Below are positions 1 through 5,736 of a stretch of DNA of 7,318 nucleotides, one piece after another (position 1 is the first letter of the stretch; each line of letters begins with the position of its first letter). Made by a program: the position numbers and the translations under genes. Source of the stretch: a bacterium (Candidatus Gribaldobacteria) CG07_land_8_20_14_0_80_33_18 (lineage in GTDB: Bacteria; Patescibacteriota; Minisyncoccia; Minisyncoccales; CG1-02-41-26); contig PEWP01000004.1 of NCBI GenBank assembly GCA_002779425.1, forward strand, positions 1 to 7,318. The letters are read 5' to 3'. The notes beneath the pieces were generated by a model that was not told the origin of the DNA, did not search any database, and saw only the letters and a list, made by a program, of their open reading frames with translations.

Positions 1-615
1 CGGAAAACCCACTATTCACACCAGGAATTAATTCCTGCTATTTTATATGGTTCAGAAATTAAAAATTTCCCCCTAGAAATTGATAGGAAACAATTTGAAA
101 AAGTTTATAAAGAAACAGGAGAAAGTTCTTTAATTTCACTTCAAATTGAAGGAGAAAATTCTAAGAAATTTGACGTTTTAATTCATGATGTTGAAAAAGA
201 CCCTTTAACAAAAAAGATTTTACATGTTGATTTTTATTGTCCTTCAACTAAAAAAGAAGTTAAGGCGGAAATCCCTTTAGTTTTTGAAGGAGAAACTCCA
301 GTTGTAAAAGAATTAGGAGGAATTTTAATTCGGGAGATTCAAACAGTTATAGTTAAAGGATTAGCTCAAAAGTTACCCAGAGAAATTAAAGTGAATATTT
401 CAAAACTTAAAAATTTCCAAGATAGAATTTTAATTAAAGATTTAGAAATTCCTGAAGGAATAACTATTTTGAAAAGTCCTGAAGAAATTGTTGCCTTAAT
501 TGGATTACCAGAGAAGGAGGAAGAGATAAAACCGGTTGAAGAGAAACCAGTTGAAGAAAAACCAATAGAAGAGAAAGTAACCGAAACTGAAACGACAGAG
601 AAAACAAAAAGTTAA
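1..615 (+). CDS. rplY: 50S ribosomal protein bL25 (Ctc/TL5 family), 5'-truncated
   Basis: This is the 3' part of the gene for bL25, the large-subunit protein that binds 5S rRNA. The frame is open from base 1 to a TAA at 613-615, giving 204 visible residues; the start lies upstream of the window. Family hallmarks are IPAILYG (visible residues 11-17), HVDFY (75-79) and VFEGETPVVKELGGIL (94-109), which place it in the long Ctc/TL5 form with an added C-terminal beta domain. The last ~34 residues (171-204) are a low-complexity acidic/lysine tail with repeated EEKP units, probably disordered. Visible residues 1-9 match the family less well than the rest, so the first bases are less certain. The stop is 11 nt before the next gene on the same strand, so the two may be co-transcribed. 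Confidence 0.9.
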   Translation, partial: RKTHYSHQELIPAILYGSEIKNFPLEIDRKQFEKVYKETGESSLISLQIEGENSKKFDVLIHDVEKDPLTKKILHVDFYCPSTKKEVKAEIPLVFEGETPVVKELGGILIREIQTVIVKGLAQKLPREIKVNISKLKNFQDRILIKDLEIPEGITILKSPEEIVALIGLPEKEEEIKPVEEKPVEEKPIEEKVTETETTEKTKS

Positions 616-626
616 AAAGTAAAAAT

Positions 627-2045
627 ATGTTTTCTTACTTTTCAAAATTATTTTTTATATTTATTTTTATTATTGGCCTTGTTTGGGCTTTTTTAATTTT
701 CGCCACTCCCGTTTACAGCGGGACTTCTTATAATTTAGAAGAAATTTGTAAGTCCGACCAAACGGTTGATAATGAATGCCAAAAGCTTTCAAAACAAGAT
801 TGCCGAGTATTATTGGAAAATTGTTTGAAATATTATGAAGCAGAAAGTGAAGAATTTCAAAAGAATGTTACTCAAAAACAGGCCGAAAAGAAAACTTTGC
901 AAAATCAAATTTACATTTTGGAAAACAAAATTAAGCAATTAGATTCCCAAATTTATCAAAGTAATTTAATAATAAAAGACCTTAAATTGCAAATTTTAGA
1001 TACTCAGGATTCTATAGATAAAACAAGTTTGAAAATTAAAGAAATTAAAGGAAATTTAACTAATATTTTGCAACTTAGTTATGAAAATGATAAAAAAAGT
1101 TATCTCGAAATATTTTTAGCTGAAGAAAAAATTTCTGATTTTTTTAATGAGTTAATGGCTTTAGAATCTTTAAATTCAAAAACCCAAGAACTTTTGGGGA
1201 AAATTAAAGGATTAAAGTCAGATTTAGAAAATCAAAAGGATTTAATGGTTGGAGAGAAAGACGAAAGTGAAAAAGCAGTTATTCTTCAAGAACTTCAAAA
1301 AAAAGAACAGCAAGGAATTCAAAAAGAAAAAGGTGTTATTTTGGAAAAGACAAAAGGAGAAGAAACTTTATATCAGAACTATTTAGCGCAATCTAAAAAA
1401 AAGGCGGCTGAAATAAGAGCCAGAATTTTTGAATTAATTGGCGTGCCAAAAGCCCCTACTTTTGGCGAGGCCTATGAAATTGCTAAATATATTAAGAGCG
1501 TAACTGGTGTTCGACCGGCTCTTTTATTGGCAGTAATGACCCAAGAATCAAATATTGGAAAAAATGTTGGCCAGTGCTACTTAAAAAACCCCGAGACTGG
1601 CTCGGGAATAGTAGTTTATAATAGTAGAGAAATCTCTCGGGTGATGAATCCTCAAAGAGATATTCCTTATTTTTTAGAAATTACTAAAGAATTAGGCAGG
1701 GATTCTTATAATACTCCGGTTTCTTGCCCAATGAGTTTTGGTTGGGGAGGAGCAATGGGTCCAGCTCAGTTTATTCCTGATACCTGGGCTAACCCAAAAT
1801 ATGGTTATGGCCAAAAAGTTAAAGAAGTTACTGGAAAACCAGCTGACCCTTGGAATATAAAGGATGCTTTTCTTGCTGCGGGTTTGTACCTGAGAGATTT
1901 AGGAGCATCTCAAGATGAATTTAAAGCAGTAATGAGGTATTTTTCCGGATATTCTTGGTCCAAATGGGAAGAATTTTACGGAAGGTCAGTATTGTCAATT
2001 GCCAGCCAATATGAGGAAGATATTAAACAGATTGAAGGGCTTTAA
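627..2045 (+). CDS. Coiled-coil protein with C-terminal lytic transglycosylase (SLT/MltB-like) domain
   Basis: The 472-residue product is probably an exported peptidoglycan-cleaving enzyme. Residues 1-30 are a hydrophobic signal peptide or membrane anchor. A short cysteine-rich stretch follows (C41, C51, C59, C66). Residues ~70-260 are a long Lys/Glu/Gln-rich coiled coil like those of the PcsB/CwlO and EnvC-type murein hydrolases and activators. Residues ~280-460 look like a lysozyme-fold lytic transglycosylase: AVMTQESNIG, with E307 as the likely catalytic acid, GAMGPAQFIPDTW (375-387), and a helical AFLAAGLYLRDLGA segment. Two more cysteines (C317, C367) lie in this domain and could form a disulfide. 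No clear Shine-Dalgarno precedes the ATG, but the gene sits 11 nt after the bL25 stop. Its 3' end overlaps the convergent release factor gene by 23 bp. The enzyme class is well supported; its substrate and partners are not known from sequence. Confidence 0.86.
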   Translation: MFSYFSKLFFIFIFIIGLVWAFLIFATPVYSGTSYNLEEICKSDQTVDNECQKLSKQDCRVLLENCLKYYEAESEEFQKNVTQKQAEKKTLQNQIYILENKIKQLDSQIYQSNLIIKDLKLQILDTQDSIDKTSLKIKEIKGNLTNILQLSYENDKKSYLEIFLAEEKISDFFNELMALESLNSKTQELLGKIKGLKSDLENQKDLMVGEKDESEKAVILQELQKKEQQGIQKEKGVILEKTKGEETLYQNYLAQSKKKAAEIRARIFELIGVPKAPTFGEAYEIAKYIKSVTGVRPALLLAVMTQESNIGKNVGQCYLKNPETGSGIVVYNSREISRVMNPQRDIPYFLEITKELGRDSYNTPVSCPMSFGWGGAMGPAQFIPDTWANPKYGYGQKVKEVTGKPADPWNIKDAFLAAGLYLRDLGASQDEFKAVMRYFSGYSWSKWEEFYGRSVLSIASQYEEDIKQIEGL

Positions 2046-2760
2046 AGATTGGTTCTAGTTTTCCTTCCATTATTTTCTCAATATTATGAAAACTTTTTTT
2101 AATTCGATGGTCGGTAATCCTGTCTTGGGGGAAATTATAGGTTCGAATTTTTTCTGCTCTTTCTGCTGTTTTAATTTGCGATTTTCTTTCTTTTTCTATT
2201 TCTAATCTCTTTTTATTTTGTTCTTGCTTATATAGTTTAGCTGTTAAAATACTTAAAGCAGTTTCTTTATTTTCACCTAAACTTCTGGAGTTTTGGGAAC
2301 AGACAATTATATTGGTTGGTAAATGAGTAATTCTCACCGCCGTTTGGCGTTTATTAACATATTGTCCACCAGGACCAGATGCTTTGTAAAAATCCATTTT
2401 AATTTCATTAGGATTTAATTTAATTTGAAAGGATTCTGGTTTTAAAAAGACAGCGACCGAAACAGTAGAAGTATGAATTCTGCTTCCTTTTTCGGTTTTT
2501 GGTATTCTTTGAATTCGATGAATTCCTGCTTCATGTTTCATTTTCAAAAAAACATTTTCTCCTTTCAATTCAAAAATTATCTGTTTTAAGCCATTGAGTT
2601 CAGTAGGGCTGGAATCTAAAACCCTTGCTTTCCAATTAGCTGAGCCAGCAGCGTATTTCGAATACATTTTAAAGAGTTCGGAAACAAAAAGAGCTGCCTC
2701 TTTTCCTCCTATACCTGCTCTTATTTCCACAATTACTGATTGAGAATTATTAAAGGTCAT
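2023..2760 (-). CDS. prfA: Peptide chain release factor 1, short form lacking domain 1
   Basis: RF1 recognises UAA and UAG in the ribosomal A site and triggers peptide release. The PxT codon-recognition motif of RF1 (rather than SPF of RF2) is seen as P87-K88-T89 in HRIQRIPKTE. The catalytic GGQ is at residues 131-133 within SGPGGQYVNK, and RIRTYNFPQDRITDHR (205-220) is the usual C-terminal signature. The protein has 245 residues against roughly 350-360 for typical RF1. It begins directly at the VEIRAGIGGKEAALF segment, so the N-terminal helical domain 1 is missing. The start ATG overlaps the rpmE stop (ATGA), leaving no room for that domain upstream. A domain-1-less protein could suggest the RF-H family, but the PxT motif and the rpmE-prfA order favour a genuine RF1. 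Confidence 0.93.
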   Translation of the reverse strand: MTFNNSQSVIVEIRAGIGGKEAALFVSELFKMYSKYAAGSANWKARVLDSSPTELNGLKQIIFELKGENVFLKMKHEAGIHRIQRIPKTEKGSRIHTSTVSVAVFLKPESFQIKLNPNEIKMDFYKASGPGGQYVNKRQTAVRITHLPTNIIVCSQNSRSLGENKETALSILTAKLYKQEQNKKRLEIEKERKSQIKTAERAEKIRTYNFPQDRITDHRIKKSFHNIEKIMEGKLEPIFKALQSV

Positions 2761-2990
2761 AAATTCTTTGAATGTTTTAATAATTCTTTTTTCTTTCTTA
2801 ATTTTTCAGTAAATTTTTGAATTCTTCCAGCCGTATCAATTAATTTTTCTTTCCCGGTGTAGAAAGGATGACATTTGAAACAAATTTCTGTTTCAATAGA
2901 TTCTTTAGTTGAGCCAATCTCAAAAATATTTCCACAAGCACAGTGGACCTTCGCCTTTGGATAATATTTTGGGTGGATATTTTTTTTCAT
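2757..2990 (-). CDS. rpmE: 50S ribosomal protein bL31, zinc-binding form
   Basis: bL31 is a small protein of the large subunit that helps bridge the two subunits. The 77-residue product has the classic opening MKKNIHPKYYP and the four zinc-ligand cysteines of the C+ form: C17 and C19 in VHCACGN, and C37 and C40 in CFKCHPFYTG. The lysine-rich tail (residues ~60-77) is ordinary for the family. It is the first gene of a minus-strand pair with prfA, which it overlaps by four bases (ATGA), suggesting translational coupling. A good promoter lies directly upstream and predicts a very short 5' leader. Confidence 0.97.
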   Translation of the reverse strand: MKKNIHPKYYPKAKVHCACGNIFEIGSTKESIETEICFKCHPFYTGKEKLIDTAGRIQKFTEKLRKKKELLKHSKNL

Positions 2991-3005
2991 AATTTGATTA
3001 TATTA

Positions 3006-3034
3006 ATTATATCTTAAAGCTATTGAAAAATCAA
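3006..3034 (-). promoter_or_regulatory. sigma70-type promoter of rpmE-prfA
   Basis: Read on the minus strand, TTGATT (3034-3029) is followed after exactly 17 nt by a perfect TATAAT (3011-3006). Transcription would start a few bases downstream, leaving roughly 8-10 nt of leader before the rpmE ATG at 2990. No Shine-Dalgarno is visible in that leader. If rpsB used its TTG at 3023, the -35 box would lie inside that coding region. Confidence 0.72.
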
Positions 3035-3049
3035 ATTGATTATAGTAAA

Positions 3050-3757
3050 ATGCCAGTTATGGGAAAAATAGAAGATTTTAAAATTGATATGGATGAAATG
3101 ATGAAAGCTGGTGTTCACATCGGGCATTCCATTTCAAAGCTTCATCCAAAAATGAAAGATTTTATCTTAGGAATAAGAAATACTTCTCATATAATTGATT
3201 TAAAAAAAACAAGTCAATATTTAATTGAAGCATTGAAATTTATTCAAGAAATTATAAAAAATGGAGGAACCTTGCTTTTAATTGGGACAAAACCACCTTT
3301 TAAAACTTTAATTAAAGAGATAGCCGAGGAGTGTAATCTTCCTTGGGTTAACGAACGTTGGCTTGGCGGCACCTTTACTAATTTTGGAACAATCTTAAAA
3401 AGAATAAAATATTTTAAAGAACTCACCAGACAAAAAGAAACAGATGAATTTGAGAAATATACAAAAAAAGAAAAAATAAAAAAAGAAAAAGAATTAGAAG
3501 AGCTTAAAATAAAATTTGAAGGAATAAAAAATATAGAGAAATTTCCCGAAGCAGTATTTATTTGTGATATTATAAAAGATAAACTATGTTTAAAAGAAGC
3601 AAAAATGAAAGGGATAAAAACAATAGCTATAGTTCACACCAATACTGATCCTACCTTGGTTGACTATCCAATTCCTGCTAATGATGACGCTTATTTAGCA
3701 GTAAAATATATTTTAGAAAAAATCAAAGAAGCGATATTATCAATTAAAAAAAAGTAA
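3050..3757 (+). CDS. rpsB: 30S ribosomal protein uS2
   Basis: uS2 is a small-subunit protein that binds late on the solvent side of the 30S head-body junction and is needed for uS1 binding where uS1 exists. Hallmarks are MMKAGVHIGH, LHPKMKDFILGIRN, HIIDLKKT, LLIGTK, WVNERWLGGTFTNF and, near the C-terminus, AIVHTNTDPTLVDYPIPANDDA. The coiled-coil insertion is present as a Lys/Glu-rich stretch (about 3430-3530). From the ATG at 3050 the protein has 235 residues, close to E. coli uS2. An in-frame TTG at 3023 would add nine residues; I prefer ATG because the TTG version runs into the divergent rpmE promoter. Neither start has a clear Shine-Dalgarno, and ATGs at 3059 and 3089 are also possible. 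tsf follows after four bases, the usual rpsB-tsf operon. Confidence 0.97.
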   Translation: MPVMGKIEDFKIDMDEMMKAGVHIGHSISKLHPKMKDFILGIRNTSHIIDLKKTSQYLIEALKFIQEIIKNGGTLLLIGTKPPFKTLIKEIAEECNLPWVNERWLGGTFTNFGTILKRIKYFKELTRQKETDEFEKYTKKEKIKKEKELEELKIKFEGIKNIEKFPEAVFICDIIKDKLCLKEAKMKGIKTIAIVHTNTDPTLVDYPIPANDDAYLAVKYILEKIKEAILSIKKK

Positions 3758-3761
3758 ATAT

Positions 3762-4346
3762 ATGGCAGATATTGAACAAATTAAAAAATTAAGAGTTGAG
3801 ACAGGTGTTTCTTTGATTGAATGTAAAAAAGTTTTAGAAGAATCAGCGGGTGATATTGAAAAGGCAAAAAAAATTCTTAGAGAAAAAGGTAAAGAGCTCG
3901 CTGAAAGTAAGGTTTTAAGAGAAGCCACCGCTGGCATTATCGAAAGTTATTTACATCCTGGAAATAAAATCGGAGTTTTACTTCAGATTCATTGTGAATC
4001 AGATTTTGTCGCCCGTTCCGAAGAATTTAAAAAGTTAGCCCACGAATTATGCTTGCAGATTGCCGCAACAAAACCATTGTTTTTAAGCGAAAAAGATATC
4101 CCCGAAGAATTTTTGGATGGAGAAAGAAAAATTTATCAGAAACAATTTGAAAATTCAGGTAAGCCGCAAAAAATAGTAGAGCAAATTATCGAAGGAAAAT
4201 TAAATAAATATAAAAAAGAAATTTCTTTATTATTTCAACTTTGGGTAAAAGATGAAAATAAAACAATAGAAGATTTGGTAAAAGATTATATAGCTAAACT
4301 TGGAGAAAATATCGAGATTAAAAAATTTACGAGATTTGAGATTTAA
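3762..4346 (+). CDS. tsf: Translation elongation factor Ts
   Basis: EF-Ts exchanges GDP for GTP on EF-Tu. The N-terminal UBA-like domain (about residues 1-54) has the family pattern IKKLRVETGVSLIECKKVL. The EF-Tu contact signature TDFVAR appears as SDFVAR (80-85) in IHCESDFVARSEEF. At 194 residues it is the compact form with a single core subdomain, like Thermus EF-Ts and unlike the 283-residue E. coli protein. It starts four bases after the rpsB stop and is surely co-transcribed with it. The next start codon comes one base after its stop. Confidence 0.97.
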   Translation: MADIEQIKKLRVETGVSLIECKKVLEESAGDIEKAKKILREKGKELAESKVLREATAGIIESYLHPGNKIGVLLQIHCESDFVARSEEFKKLAHELCLQIAATKPLFLSEKDIPEEFLDGERKIYQKQFENSGKPQKIVEQIIEGKLNKYKKEISLLFQLWVKDENKTIEDLVKDYIAKLGENIEIKKFTRFEI

Positions 4347-4347
4347 A

Positions 4348-4632
4348 ATGGATGAATTAATCTTTAAAATAATTTTTTCTACAAGTATTATTGGTTTGAC
4401 AGTAATTATCTTTAGAAAAATTCCGGTTTTAACGAGTTTACCTGCCTGCGCAGGCAGACCCGCGTCGTCGGCAGGCCTGCCTGCGCAGGCAGGGCAAGAT
4501 AAATTTTTTTTAAAAATTTTTAAATTTGTTCAGCAATTTTTAAATAAATTAAAAATAACTTCCGAGAAATCAGAGAAAAAAATCGAAAATAAACAAAACG
4601 AAAATTACTGGAAAGAGATAAAAAAGAGCTAA
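4348..4632 (+). CDS. Small membrane protein of unknown function, carrying an in-frame GC-rich repeat
   Basis: I do not recognise this 94-codon frame. It begins with ATG one base after the tsf stop, so it probably belongs to the rpsB-tsf operon. Residues ~4-28 form one hydrophobic membrane segment (LIFKIIFSTSIIGLTVIIF). The C-terminal half (51-94) is Lys/Phe-rich, then polar and charged, ending KEIKKS. Residues 31-50, rich in Ala/Gly/Pro, are encoded by a GC-rich palindromic repeat unlike the rest of the gene. An earlier in-frame ATG at 4300 lies inside tsf and is less likely. The frame could also be non-functional, since the repeat makes up a fifth of it. Evidence for a real gene is its position, intact frame and plausible membrane segment only. 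Confidence 0.5.
   Translation: MDELIFKIIFSTSIIGLTVIIFRKIPVLTSLPACAGRPASSAGLPAQAGQDKFFLKIFKFVQQFLNKLKITSEKSEKKIENKQNENYWKEIKKS
4441..4494. repeat. GC-rich compound palindromic repeat inside a small ORF
   Basis: This 54-bp block has 42 G/C bases by my count and sits in very AT-rich sequence. It contains a perfect 16-bp palindrome CTGCCTGCGCAGGCAG (4442-4457), a perfect 18-bp palindrome CCTGCCTGCGCAGGCAGG (4476-4493) and a linking palindrome GCAGGCCTGC (4471-4480). The length is a multiple of three and no stop is introduced. It resembles REP-like or Rickettsia-type protein-coding palindromic elements; the exact borders cannot be fixed without an empty site. Confidence 0.8.
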
Positions 4633-4648
4633 TTTTAACCTCTTTGAT

Positions 4649-4740
4649 GCCATCCTAGCTCAATGGGTTGTCCCGTTTAGTGGGACAACGGGCGACTACC
4701 TTAAATTAATTTCAAATGAGTAAGTCGCCCCGGGAGAGCA
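4649..4740 (+). pseudogene. Truncated tRNA (Thr-like 5' part) with a hairpin insertion in the D-loop
   Basis: TGCCATCCTAGCTCAATGG (4648-4666) matches the start of the intact tRNA-Thr (4756-4774) at 18 of 19 bases. AGAGCA (4735-4740) matches the end of its D-arm (4776-4781). The D-stem GCTC (4658-4661) / GAGC (4736-4739) can still form, but about 70 nt containing two hairpins fill the loop. No anticodon arm, T-arm or 3' acceptor strand (GGATGGC) follows before the intact tRNA starts. I read it as the remnant of a duplicated tRNA-Thr. A structured non-coding RNA using this fold is possible but unsupported. Confidence 0.6.
4667..4730. repeat. Tandem perfect hairpins inserted in the tRNA remnant
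   Basis: Hairpin 1 is GTTGTCCC (4667-4674) with GGGACAAC (4682-4689), an 8-bp stem with a 7-nt loop. Hairpin 2 is GGGCGACT (4690-4697) with AGTCGCCC (4723-4730), an 8-bp stem around a 25-nt AT-rich loop. They abut with no spacer. Neither is followed by a T-run on the plus strand, so they do not look like intrinsic terminators. They more resemble small mobile palindromes. Confidence 0.75.
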
Positions 4741-4756
4741 ACTATTCTTTTCTAAT

Positions 4757-4828
4757 GCCGTCCTAGCTCAATGGCAGAGCATTTGTTTTGTAAACAAAAG
4801 GTTCCGAGTTCGAGCCTCGGGGACGGCT
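4757..4828 (+). tRNA. tRNA-Thr (anticodon UGU)
   Basis: A complete 72-nt cloverleaf reads ACA codons. The acceptor pairs GCCGTCC (4757-4763) with GGACGGC (4821-4827), all seven Watson-Crick. The D-stem is GCTC/GAGC with GG in the loop. The anticodon stem TTTGT/ACAAA encloses TTTGTAA, giving anticodon TGT at 4789-4791. The T-arm is CCGAG-TTCGAGC-CTCGG (4804-4820). The discriminator base is T4828, and the 3' CCA is not encoded. It stands just upstream of the 16S promoter, outside the rRNA transcript proper, and I see no separate promoter for it. Confidence 0.97.
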
Positions 4829-4850
4829 TAAAGAGAGAAAAAAAGTTGTC

Positions 4851-4878
4851 TTGACAGATAATTTTTCTTGAGTAAAAT
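4851..4878 (+). promoter_or_regulatory. rRNA operon promoter
   Basis: A perfect -35 TTGACA (4851-4856) is followed after 16 nt by TAAAAT (4873-4878), so transcription should start near 4885, about 60 nt before the 16S 5' end. It is the best plus-strand promoter in the window and its position fits the 16S gene. Confidence 0.8.
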
Positions 4879-4888
4879 AGAAAGGGTA

Positions 4889-4901
4889 TGTTCTTTTATA
4901 A
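4889..4901 (+). promoter_or_regulatory. boxA-like antitermination site in the 16S leader
   Basis: TGTTCTTTTATAA lies just after the predicted start of transcription. It resembles bacterial rRNA boxA (E. coli TGCTCTTTAACA), which is bound by NusB/NusE. The rest of the leader to 4944 is T-rich with only a 4-bp hairpin (AGTT/AACT around 4928-4940). Confidence 0.5.
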
Positions 4902-5404
4902 TTTAATATTTAATTGGTTTTTTTTGAGTTGCTCCGAACTATTTTTTTTTGAGAGTTTGATCCTAGCTCAGGATGAACGCTGGCGGCGTGGATAAGGCAT
5001 GCAAGTCGTGCGAGAACGTAACATTTTGCGCAAGCAAAATTGTACGTTCTAGCGGCGAACGGGTTAGTAACACGTGGATTACCAACCTCAGAGACGGGTA
5101 TAATCCCGCGAAAGCGGGACTAATTCCCGATAGTTTCTTTTGCTAAAAGCGGAAGAATAAAAGAGTAATCTGCTCTGAGATGGGTCCGCGGCCTATCAGG
5201 TAGTTGGTAAGGTAATGGCCTACCAAGCCTATGACGGGTAGGGGGTGTGAGAGCATGTCCCCCAACAGAGGCACTGAGACACGGGCCTCACTCCTACGGG
5301 AGGCAGCAGTCGAGAATTTTCGGCAATGGGCGAAAGCCTGACCGAGCGACGCCGCGTGCAGGAAGAAGGTCTTCGGATTGTAAACTGCTTTTTTTAGGGA
5401 ACAA

Positions 5405-5421
5405 TCCCGCTTAGAGCGGGA
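5405..5421. repeat. Perfect hairpin in the V3 loop (helix 17 region) of 16S
   Basis: TCCCGCT (5405-5411) pairs with AGCGGGA (5415-5421) across a 3-nt TAG loop. It replaces the longer E. coli helix 17. Its core resembles the hairpin in the tRNA remnant (TCCCGTTTAGTGGGA, 4671-4685). A second TCCCGC-GAAA-GCGGGA hairpin with a GNRA loop lies at 5104-5119 in the 5' variable region. Confidence 0.6.
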
Positions 5422-5736
5422 TGAGAGTACCTAAAGAATAAAAGGATCCTAATTCTGTGCCAGCAGGAGCGGTAATACAGAATCCTTAAGCGTTATCCGG
5501 AATTACTGGGCGTAAAAGGTTCGTAGGTGGTCTACTAAGTCTAATGTTAAAGACCTTTGGCTTAACCTAAGGAAAGCATTGGAAACTAGTAGACTAGAGA
5601 GCGTTAGAGGCCAGTGGAACACACGGTGTAGGGGTGAAATCCGTTGATATCGTGTGGAACACCAAAAGCGAAGGCAACTGGCTGGGACGACTCTGACACT
5701 GAGGAACGAAAGCGTGGGGAGCAAAAAGGATTAGAT

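Noticed and set aside
3023..3046. TTGAAA (3023-3028) with TATAGT (3041-3046) as an rpsB promoter
   Set aside because: The spacer is only 12 nt and the start of transcription would fall at or after the preferred start codon.
2941..3049. A ribosomal-protein leader or riboswitch between rpmE and rpsB
   Set aside because: The gap is at most 59 bp, very AT-rich and largely taken up by the rpmE promoter, with no stable structure visible.
3244..3937. Minus-strand frames within rpsB and at the rpsB/tsf junction (3244-3426, 3740-3937)
   Set aside because: They are antisense shadows of strongly conserved S2 and EF-Ts coding sequence.
4623..4645. AAAGAG...CTCTTT as a terminator after the rpsB-tsf operon
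   Set aside because: It has only six mostly A-T pairs around an 11-nt loop and no following T-run, so it is too weak to call.
4649..4828. One tRNA gene running from 4649 to 4828 with a large intron
   Set aside because: The intact tRNA-Thr at 4757-4828 is complete by itself, and the upstream acceptor strand GCCATCC mismatches its 3' acceptor GGACGGC.
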